Of a DNA stretch of 44,369 bases, positions 15,463 to 21,617 are shown piece after piece. The notes beneath the pieces were generated by a model. The model saw only the letters and a program-made list of their open reading frames with translations, searched no databases and was not told the origin of the DNA. Origin of the DNA: Bacteroidales bacterium (lineage in GTDB: Bacteria; Bacteroidota; Bacteroidia; Bacteroidales; UBA932). Made by a program: the position numbers and the translations under genes. Within the stretch, counting starts at the first letter, position 1; each line of letters starts with the position of its first letter. The stretch lies in assembly GCA_017398125.1 (NCBI GenBank), contig JAFQHE010000034.1, positions 1 to 44,369 on the forward strand, in the 5' to 3' direction.

Positions 15463-15722
15463 ACTCCACGAAACATAAATAGCCGGCAAATCTGCCGGCT
15501 AAAAGACGTCATCAGACGTCCCGCGGAGCCCGTGTCTTTGCTTACAAAGACGGCAAGGGCGGGAGCGGCTGGTCTGGCGAGAGCCAGTAAAAACAAATCC
15601 CGCTTTTAACAAGTCGCCGTAGGCGACCGGTGCCCACGAGGGCACCGCAGATCCCCCTTGAGGGGGTGCAGGGGGTGAAACTTTCTCCACGAAATACAAA
15701 TAGCCGGCAAACCTGCCAGCTA
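15463..15722. repeat. Cluster of hairpins bounded by a 39-base direct repeat next to tmRNA
   Basis: The direct repeats are 15463-15501 and 15684-15722 (34 of 39 identical), each containing a GCCGGC-type hairpin. Between them lie, in order, GACGTC-atca-GACGTC (15505-15520), GTCTTTG-ctta-CAAAGAC (15534-15551), CTGGC-gaga-GCCAG (15574-15587), GTCGCC-gta-GGCGAC (15613-15627), GGTGCCC-acga-GGGCACC (15629-15646) and CCCCC-ttga-GGGGG (15653-15666). Six perfect small hairpins in 190 bases is far from random. No gene is present. It begins three bases after the ATPase stop and runs to the end of tmRNA. Confidence 0.75.
15621..15652. repeat. Dispersed hairpin repeat, copy 2
   Basis: Same unit as 13282-13313 with two differences, one of them in the loop, so the GGTGCCC/GGGCACC stem is preserved. 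Change in the loop while the stem is kept suggests selection on, or copying of, a folded structure. Confidence 0.7.
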
Positions 15723-15731
15723 TTTGTTTCG

Positions 15732-16129
15732 TGGAGATGGGCGGACTCGAACCGCCGTCCAAGCAAACCACCAAAAAGCTTTCTACATGCTTATTCTGCC
15801 TTTGGTTGTCGGGAACAGGCTGCCGGCAGACGGGCTACCTGAAACTTATCCTCTGAGTCTTAAGGCGCGTTAGAGGAGTCTACGCCAGCATCCGGCTTGG
15901 ATGATACCCCGTATGCCTGTTCATAGCCGGCTTAAAGCACAGGCGGGATACTTGTCGGCCCGGCAGCCTTGGCCGGGCGGATTAAGCGTATCAACTTGGT
16001 TGACTACGCAGCAAGTGCATAAGAATTGTTGCCAGTTATAGGCTTGAGAGTTGGGATTTACGGGCCATACCCACAACGCCCGGCATGCTTACTTTCCAGT
16101 TAATCTGATGTCAAAACCAAAACATCCCC
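15732..16129 (-). ncRNA. ssrA: Transfer-messenger RNA (tmRNA)
   Basis: Rescues stalled ribosomes by acting as alanyl-tRNA and then mRNA. The 5' end GGGGATG (16129-16123) pairs with CATCTCC (15739-15733) to form the acceptor stem, including the G-U wobble at the third pair that alanyl-tRNA synthetase needs. The T arm is GGCGGTTCGAGTCCGCC. The discriminator A is at 15732 and CCA is not encoded (CGA follows). The tag frame is 16033-16004: GGC AAC AAT TCT TAT GCA CTT GCT GCG TAG, i.e. GNNSYALAA after the charged alanine. This is close to the GETNYALAA and GENNYALAA tags of other Bacteroidales. The length, about 398 nt, is normal. A -7 box lies 14 bases upstream. Confidence 0.93.
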
Positions 16130-16142
16130 AAAAAGTAACGCG

Positions 16143-16150
16143 CAAAGATA
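16143..16150 (-). promoter_or_regulatory. -7 promoter box for ssrA
   Basis: Read leftward it is TATCTTTG, an exact TAnnTTTG match. Transcription would begin a few bases before the mature 5' end at 16129, leaving a short 5' trailer for RNase P to remove. No clear -33 TTTG is seen. Confidence 0.55.
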
Positions 16151-16276
16151 GTGAAAAGATCACCACTTTTCCATTATTATTTCTGATTATTTATTCAATT
16201 GCCATCGGGACACCCTTTTTCCTCTCCTTGCAACAGCCACATCTTTTCAGTGGGTGGAAGAGATTGTGGCCAATTA

Positions 16277-16654
16277 TTAATCCTTTGTTGTGGCAAGTTG
16301 TCCGAATGGCAGTACTGCAAGTTTTGCAAGTTTGAAGTGCTGCATGCCAAAAGGAATGCCGATGATTGTTATACAGAATATTGCTCCAATTATCAGGTGC
16401 ATTATGGCAAGTTCAATACCTCCGCAGAGAATCCATATTATATTGAGCACCAGGCTTAGACAACCCATTTCGCCCTCGCCGAGCACAACCTTGCTGCCAA
16501 AGGGCATCATTGAGAGCAGACCTATTTTCATAAGCTGAATACCAAACGGTATTCCAATTATTGTTATACAGAAGAGCAGGCCTGCAATAATGTAAAGGGC
16601 GCCCATAATGAATCCGCCAAAGATAAACCAGATGATGTTTCCTAAAATAGACAT
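16277..16654 (-). CDS. YccF-domain inner membrane protein
   Basis: 125 residues made of two similar halves, each with the YccF signature: NIIWFIFGGFIMGALYIIAG then CITIIGIPFGIQLMKIG in the first, and LNIIWILCGGIELAIMHLII then CITIIGIPFGMQHFKLA in the second. The repeated IPFG motif is diagnostic. Function is unknown for the family. It starts at ATG 16654 and stands alone, divergent from ugd. Confidence 0.88.
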   Translation of the reverse strand: MSILGNIIWFIFGGFIMGALYIIAGLLFCITIIGIPFGIQLMKIGLLSMMPFGSKVVLGEGEMGCLSLVLNIIWILCGGIELAIMHLIIGAIFCITIIGIPFGMQHFKLAKLAVLPFGQLATTKD

Positions 16655-16733
16655 AGCTGTATAAATGTTAAAACTTCTGTAAAAATAACATTTTTTGTCA
16701 CTCTTTGTACCGTGCCGTATTTCAAAATTTGCT

Positions 16734-16741
16734 TATTTTTG
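16734..16741 (+). promoter_or_regulatory. -7 promoter box for ugd
   Basis: TATTTTTG is an exact -7 match 20 bases before ATG 16762. The nearest upstream TTTG (16704-16707) is 26 bases away, longer than usual. A start here excludes the in-frame upstream start at 16705. Confidence 0.5.
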
Positions 16742-16761
16742 CAAAAATATTATTTCGTGAT

Positions 16762-18078
16762 ATGAATATAGCAATAGTTGGTACAGGATACGTAGGTTTG
16801 GTTTCAGGTTCATGCTTTTCGGAGATGGGAATGAATGTAACATGTGTCGATGTCAATGAGAGCAAGATAAATAGTCTAAGAAATGGAATCATTCCAATAT
16901 ACGAACCTGGGCTTGATGCAATAGTCCATAAGAACAGATCAGACGGACGTCTTCATTTCAGCACATCGCTTGAAAGTTGTATAGATGATTGTGAGGCTGT
17001 ATTCATTGCTGTAGGAACCCCTCCCGGTGAGGATGGCAGTGCAGATCTGAAATATGTTCTTGAGGTAGCCCGTACATTTGGGCGCACCATCAAAAAGTAT
17101 ACTCTTCTGGTTACAAAAAGTACAGTTCCAATTGGAACAGCCAATAAGGTAAGGAAAACTGTTGAGGAGGAGCTTGCAAAGAGAGGTGCAGATATTCCTT
17201 TTGATGTGGCTTCAAATCCTGAATTTCTTAAGGAGGGTTCTGCCATAAAAGATTTCATGAGTCCCGACAGAGTGGTCGTTGGTGTTGACTCTGAGCGTGC
17301 AAAAGAGCTTATGGAGCGCATTTACCGTCCTTTCCAGCTCAATAACTACAGAGTTATTATAATGGATATTCTCTCTGCAGAGATGACAAAATATGCAGCC
17401 AATGCAATGTTGGCAACACGTATCAGCTTTATGAATGAGATGGCCCGTCTTTGTGAGGCTACAGGTGCCAATATTGATAAGGTTAGAGCAGGAATTGCTT
17501 CTGATACAAGAATAGGCAGCAAATTCCTCTATCCGGGATGCGGCTACGGCGGCTCATGTTTCCCTAAGGATGTAAAGGCTCTGATAAGAACCGGTGAGGA
17601 GAATGGTATAAAAATGGAGGTTATAAGTGCTGTTGAAAGCGTCAACAATTCACAGAAAAGGGTTCTCTTTGAGAAACTGAATAAGGCTTTTGACGGCAAT
17701 TTGGAGGGCAAGACAATAGCTGTATGGGGACTTTCATTCAAACCTGAGACTGATGATATGCGTGAGGCACCATCGGTCGTTGTCATAAAAGCTCTGCTTG
17801 AGGCAGGGGCAACTGTAAGGGCTTTTGATCCAATTGCTGTTGAAGAGGCTAAAAAGCACTATCTGGGAGATACAATTTATTATGCGCAGAATATATATGA
17901 TGCATCTCAAGGGGCCGATGCCATTGCTCTTGTAACAGAGTGGAAGCAGTTCAGATTGCCTAACTGGAAGAGGATTAAGGAGGGTATGAGAGGCGATGTT
18001 GTTGTTGACGGCAGAAACATTTATACCCAGTCAGAGATGACAGAACTGGGGTTCCGTTACTATTCAATAGGCAAATAG
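16762..18078 (+). CDS. ugd: UDP-glucose 6-dehydrogenase
   Basis: Oxidises UDP-glucose to UDP-glucuronate with two NAD+, supplying uronic acid for capsule or lipopolysaccharide; cytoplasmic. MNIAIVGTGYVGLVSGSCFSE contains the Rossmann GxGxxG. The catalytic cysteine is near residue 266 in CGYGGSCFPKDV. The C-terminal UDP-binding domain contains WGLSFKPETDDMREAPS. 438 residues is normal. The ATG at 16762 is chosen because it precedes the Rossmann strand directly. No polysaccharide cluster is adjacent; the gene ends in its own hairpin, so it is monocistronic. Confidence 0.95.
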   Translation: MNIAIVGTGYVGLVSGSCFSEMGMNVTCVDVNESKINSLRNGIIPIYEPGLDAIVHKNRSDGRLHFSTSLESCIDDCEAVFIAVGTPPGEDGSADLKYVLEVARTFGRTIKKYTLLVTKSTVPIGTANKVRKTVEEELAKRGADIPFDVASNPEFLKEGSAIKDFMSPDRVVVGVDSERAKELMERIYRPFQLNNYRVIIMDILSAEMTKYAANAMLATRISFMNEMARLCEATGANIDKVRAGIASDTRIGSKFLYPGCGYGGSCFPKDVKALIRTGEENGIKMEVISAVESVNNSQKRVLFEKLNKAFDGNLEGKTIAVWGLSFKPETDDMREAPSVVVIKALLEAGATVRAFDPIAVEEAKKHYLGDTIYYAQNIYDASQGADAIALVTEWKQFRLPNWKRIKEGMRGDVVVDGRNIYTQSEMTELGFRYYSIGK

Positions 18079-18130
18079 GTCGCATGACATGACTCATATA
18101 GGGGCTCATGGTTGCGGCCTCTACAATATT

Positions 18131-18154
18131 TAGGGCAGTGATGCCCTATTTTTT
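18131..18154 (+). terminator. Rho-independent terminator of ugd
   Basis: TAGGGCA (18131-18137), loop gtga, TGCCCTA (18142-18148), then TTTTTT. The right arm overlaps the stop codon of the convergent LysE-type gene. Confidence 0.8.
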
Positions 18155-18796
18155 CAGTTGGAGGATAAGTTTTATAAGACCGTCAAATGTGGAGATGACG
18201 CCAAGGGCCATGATTATCACACCTGCGATACGGTTTATCATAATCAGCTGTTTGAGCCTGAATTTTTTTCTGAATACATTGATTGTTGTGGTAAGTGTAA
18301 ACCACCATGTCACTGTGCCAAGGAACACTCCCCAGAGTGTGGTAATTATGGATACGCTTCCTGCACTGTCAGAATCATAGGAATTTATTCCAACTGCAGC
18401 AAACAATCCAAGAATAAGGAAGAGGGCTCCAGGATTTGTAATGGTCATTACAAGAGCCTCAACAAAATCTTCAAGATGCCTTTTGTGGGAACTCTTCTGC
18501 CGTATCTGCTTGATGGGGTTTGTACGGTATACCTTGAGTCCTATAAGGGCAATGATTATACCTCCAACCAGCATTACAATGGCCCTGTTCTCATTTATGA
18601 TGTTTTCAACAAATGCCAATCCCAAAAGGGCGAGACCTGCGTAGAATGTGTCAGAAACAGAGGCACCAAGCCCTGTAAAGAGTCCTGAATTCCTTCCCTT
18701 GCTCAAAGTCTTCTGAACGCATAACACGCCTAAAGGGCCCAATGGAATTGAAGCACCTAAACCTACAATAAACCCTTTCAGAAGCGTTGTCAGCAT
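18146..18796 (-). CDS. LysE-family amino acid/metabolite exporter
   Basis: Inner-membrane exporter of 216 residues with about six helices. The first helix region GLGASIPLGPLGVLCVQKTLSKGRNSG carries the conserved proline/glycine signature of the LysE/RhtB superfamily, followed by GASVSDTFYAGLALLGLAF. A second characteristic segment is VMTITNPGALFLILGLFAAVG. Substrate cannot be told. It is divergent from lnt, with back-to-back promoter boxes in the 79-base gap, and convergent with ugd. Confidence 0.87.
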   Translation of the reverse strand: MLTTLLKGFIVGLGASIPLGPLGVLCVQKTLSKGRNSGLFTGLGASVSDTFYAGLALLGLAFVENIINENRAIVMLVGGIIIALIGLKVYRTNPIKQIRQKSSHKRHLEDFVEALVMTITNPGALFLILGLFAAVGINSYDSDSAGSVSIITTLWGVFLGTVTWWFTLTTTINVFRKKFRLKQLIMINRIAGVIIMALGVISTFDGLIKLILQLKK

Positions 18797-18817
18797 AACT
18801 CTTTTTGAGAAATTTCC

Positions 18818-18825
18818 TATATTTG
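18818..18825 (+). promoter_or_regulatory. -7 promoter box for lnt
   Basis: TATATTTG is an exact match, 50 bases before ATG 18876. The spacing to possible -33 boxes is poor. Confidence 0.45.
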
Positions 18826-18835
18826 TACAAAATCA

Positions 18836-18865
18836 CAAATGTAGTAAAAATAGACGTTTTTCAAA
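18836..18865 (-). promoter_or_regulatory. Promoter for the LysE-type gene
   Basis: Read leftward, TTTG (18865-18862), 18 bases, then TACATTTG (18843-18836), 39 bases before the start at 18796. The lnt -7 box lies inside the transcribed leader of this promoter, so the two divergent promoters may interfere. Confidence 0.5.
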
Positions 18866-18875
18866 ATATTATATA

Positions 18876-20651
18876 ATGTCTGCAAAAGTAAAAAAAGAAC
18901 AACCAGCTGCCTTAAAAAGTTCCGCAAAAGGCCAGTTTAAAAGAAATTTGATGTTATGGATACTGGTTATTTCATCGGCATTGATGCTGTCCATACCATT
19001 TCTTGTGCCTCATACCGGACTTGTAATGCTCTTTGCATTCATACCTCTTTTTGCAGCTGAATATATTGCCGCAGAGTCTCAAAAGAGACATTTCTGGATA
19101 TACTATTATGTCTGTTTCCTTATTTGGAATCTCTGCACAACATATTGGATCTATAATGCTACCTTGCCGGGAATGATAGCGGCAGTGGTGCTCAATGCCT
19201 TGCAGATGGCTGTAATTTTCAGACTCTTCAGATGGGTCAAAGGTCTTGCATCAGGCTTCCTTCCATATCTCTTTTTCATTGTTGCGTGGATTGCATGGGA
19301 GCATGCATATTTCAATTGGGAGGTGTCATGGCCATGGCTTGTGCTTGGAAATGGCTTTGCCACATCAATTAAATCCATCCAATGGTATGAATATACCGGA
19401 ACTTTGGGAGGATCATTGTGGGTATTGCTGACAAATGCTCTCATTTTCAGAATAGTGATCGGCAAAATAAAGGGTGGGAGAATGATGCTCTCTTCAATAT
19501 CTGCCGTATGTGTAGCGTTGCTTCCTATCATTGTTTCACATATAATCTTCTACACATACAGCCAACCCTATTTTGAACCCTCATCAGGCTCTGGCTCCCG
19601 ACAGTTTACCGTACTGCAACCCAATATTGACCCTTATACCGACAAGTTCTCAGGCATGACGCAATTACAGCAGAACAATCTGCTTATCGGCCTTGCAAAG
19701 AATGCTTTGCAGGAGAGCTGTCGGGAGAAGGTAGAGAATGGCGGGGCTATTGCTGAAGGCTCTCCGACTCCATCTCAATTCCTGGTTGCACCCGAGACAT
19801 TTATTTCAAGGTCTCCACTTATTGTAGAAAATATGCCAAGTCAGAACCGCTCCTTCAATACCTTCAGGTCATTCATAGATGAGCAGAATTCAATACCAGA
19901 CAGGAACCTCAATATGATCATCGGTGCTGTTACAGACAAGTTCCACTACAATCATCCCTATTCAGATACCAATGGCAAACCTATGCCACCAACTCCAACT
20001 GCCCGTTACCTTAAGAGTGGCAATTTGTGGTACGACAGGGCAAACAGTGCAATTTTCCTAAGTTCGGATGGTGAGTATGAATTCTATACCAAGTCAAAAC
20101 TTGTTGTGCTAGTTGAGACGATTCCATATAAAAAACTCTTTAATCTGATGAGCAGGTTTGAGATTGATCTCGGAGGTTCAATGGGAAGTTTTGCAACCCA
20201 GCCGGAGAGGGAGATTTTTGTTGCTCCTGACAGTGTCAAGGTTGGAACAGCTATCTGCTATGAGTCTGTTTATGGAGATTACTATAGGGAGTATGTCCTT
20301 AATGGGGCGCAAGTAATGAGCATAATAACCAATGACGGATGGTGGGGAGATACTCCGGGTTACCGTCAGCACCTCTCTTATGCAAGTCTGAGGGCAATTG
20401 AGACCCGCCGGTCAATAGCAAGAAGTGCAAATACCGGAATTTCGGCCTTCATAAACCAGCGTGGTGAGGTAATTGCCTCAACTGAGTGGTGGAAACCGGC
20501 CAGCCTTACCGAATCATTGCCATTGAATAATGAACTTACAATTTTTGTAAGGCACGGGGACATCATAGGACGTGTTGCCCAATTCCTTTTTGTGTTGCTT
20601 GTTTTGATGTCCCTGGCCAGAACTTTGGGTAGGAGAGGGGCTATATCATAG
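18876..20651 (+). CDS. lnt: Apolipoprotein N-acyltransferase
   Basis: Adds the third acyl chain to the N-terminal cysteine of lipoproteins in the inner membrane, a step before export of proteins such as the SusD lipoprotein in this window. The N-terminal half has about six membrane helices. The C-terminal nitrilase-like domain starts at FTVLQPNIDPYTDKFSG. Candidate triad: Glu near 306 in VAPETFISRSP, Lys near 406 in YTKSKLVVL, Cys near 461 in GTAICYESVYG. A last helix (VAQFLFVLLVLMSLA) closes the protein. At 591 residues it is somewhat longer than E. coli Lnt. Its last 11 bases overlap the convergent AraC gene. Confidence 0.94.
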   Translation: MSAKVKKEQPAALKSSAKGQFKRNLMLWILVISSALMLSIPFLVPHTGLVMLFAFIPLFAAEYIAAESQKRHFWIYYYVCFLIWNLCTTYWIYNATLPGMIAAVVLNALQMAVIFRLFRWVKGLASGFLPYLFFIVAWIAWEHAYFNWEVSWPWLVLGNGFATSIKSIQWYEYTGTLGGSLWVLLTNALIFRIVIGKIKGGRMMLSSISAVCVALLPIIVSHIIFYTYSQPYFEPSSGSGSRQFTVLQPNIDPYTDKFSGMTQLQQNNLLIGLAKNALQESCREKVENGGAIAEGSPTPSQFLVAPETFISRSPLIVENMPSQNRSFNTFRSFIDEQNSIPDRNLNMIIGAVTDKFHYNHPYSDTNGKPMPPTPTARYLKSGNLWYDRANSAIFLSSDGEYEFYTKSKLVVLVETIPYKKLFNLMSRFEIDLGGSMGSFATQPEREIFVAPDSVKVGTAICYESVYGDYYREYVLNGAQVMSIITNDGWWGDTPGYRQHLSYASLRAIETRRSIARSANTGISAFINQRGEVIASTEWWKPASLTESLPLNNELTIFVRHGDIIGRVAQFLFVLLVLMSLARTLGRRGAIS

Positions 20652-21516
20652 TCTTTATCCTTTTCCTGTACTCTTTTGGAGAGTAGCCAAGGTGCGCTTT
20701 CACATACTTGCCGAAGAATGAGAGGTTCGGGAATTCCAGATAGTCACAAATCTCCTTGATGGATTTGTCAGAGTATTTGAGGAGTCTGTGTATATCTCTA
20801 ACTACGAATTCGTTGATCCAACTATTTGCGCTTTTGCCGCTCACATTCTTGCATGTGGTTGAGAGATATTTGGGAGTGACGCACAGCTCTTGAGCATACC
20901 ATGAGACCATACGCGGTTTTATTTCAGTTTTGGCGAGCAGTGTAATGAATCTCTTGAAGAGTATGTCTCCTTGGCGGATGAGTGATTTGCCTGGGGTCTC
21001 AATGTGCTTGTCAATGCTTTTGATTTCATGCATCAGTTCAAGAATCATGGCCTTGAGAAGTGATGAGATTACTTCATTTCTGTACATTCTGTCATTGAGT
21101 GCCAACCTCAGCTGGAAGAGTTTGCCGTAATATTTGTAAAGTCTTTCTGTATTCTCATTTACAGTTATTACCGGATGCTGCCCAATGGTAAATGCATTTT
21201 CCCAAATAATATTGTCAATATTGTCAAACAGGGTACGTTCACTTATAAAGAGACCTATTCCCTTGAAATCTTCACTTTTGCTGAATTTCTCTATAACCGT
21301 GTGTGGACCAAGTATCAGAATTTGTCTTCTTCCAATTATATTCTCTTTGCCATTAATGATAAAACTGATCTCACCTTCCGAACACATAAAGATGGCCATT
21401 GGTGTATTTTTGTCTTTTCCTGAGAATATTTTGCCCAAGTCATCGATATTGTCAGATGCATATACATCCTCATTTATAATGTTATATTTTTCCATAACCC
21501 GTATTTTCCGTATCAT
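20641..21516 (-). CDS. AraC-family transcriptional regulator
   Basis: The C-terminal 100 residues carry the double helix-turn-helix: VSWYAQELCVTPKYLSTTCKN with the first recognition helix, and SIKEICDYLEFPNLSFFGKYVKAHLGYSPKEYRK, the family's second HTH and signature. The N-terminal 180 residues look like a cupin-type sensor (EGEISFIINGKENIIGRRQILILGP). Start uncertain: 21516, or 21495 (MEKYNIINED), both ATG. It reads leftward away from lnt's end, directly behind a strong terminator. The target genes are not evident; it may regulate distant genes. Confidence 0.88.
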   Translation of the reverse strand: MIRKIRVMEKYNIINEDVYASDNIDDLGKIFSGKDKNTPMAIFMCSEGEISFIINGKENIIGRRQILILGPHTVIEKFSKSEDFKGIGLFISERTLFDNIDNIIWENAFTIGQHPVITVNENTERLYKYYGKLFQLRLALNDRMYRNEVISSLLKAMILELMHEIKSIDKHIETPGKSLIRQGDILFKRFITLLAKTEIKPRMVSWYAQELCVTPKYLSTTCKNVSGKSANSWINEFVVRDIHRLLKYSDKSIKEICDYLEFPNLSFFGKYVKAHLGYSPKEYRKRIKTMI

Positions 21517-21520
21517 TAAT

Positions 21521-21556
21521 AAAAAAAAGGAACAGGCTGCAAATGTAGCCTGTTCC
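21521..21556 (-). terminator. Terminator of the lon-to-dehydrogenase run, with a -7 box in its loop
   Basis: Leftward, GGAACAGGCT (21556-21547), eight-base loop, AGCCTGTTCC (21538-21529), then eight T (21528-21521): a perfect ten-pair stem. The loop and flanks read TACATTTG (21547-21540), an exact -7 consensus pointing at the AraC gene 24 bases on. The same DNA may therefore both end the upstream operon and start AraC. Confidence 0.85.
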
Positions 21557-21617
21557 CGGAATAAAGCTTGAGTTTTGAAAAATATAAAAGTGGTCCAAAA
21601 CTCTTCTTGTACAGATG

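Noticed and set aside
15463-15737. attL/attR-like duplication at the tmRNA 3' end
   Set aside because: The 39-base repeats flank only about 180 bases, copies are hairpins, and no integrase gene is in the window; kept as a repeat array, not an integrated element.
15499-16335. Several frames of 70-94 codons over the tmRNA region
   Set aside because: They lie in tmRNA or in the hairpin array and have no protein-like features.
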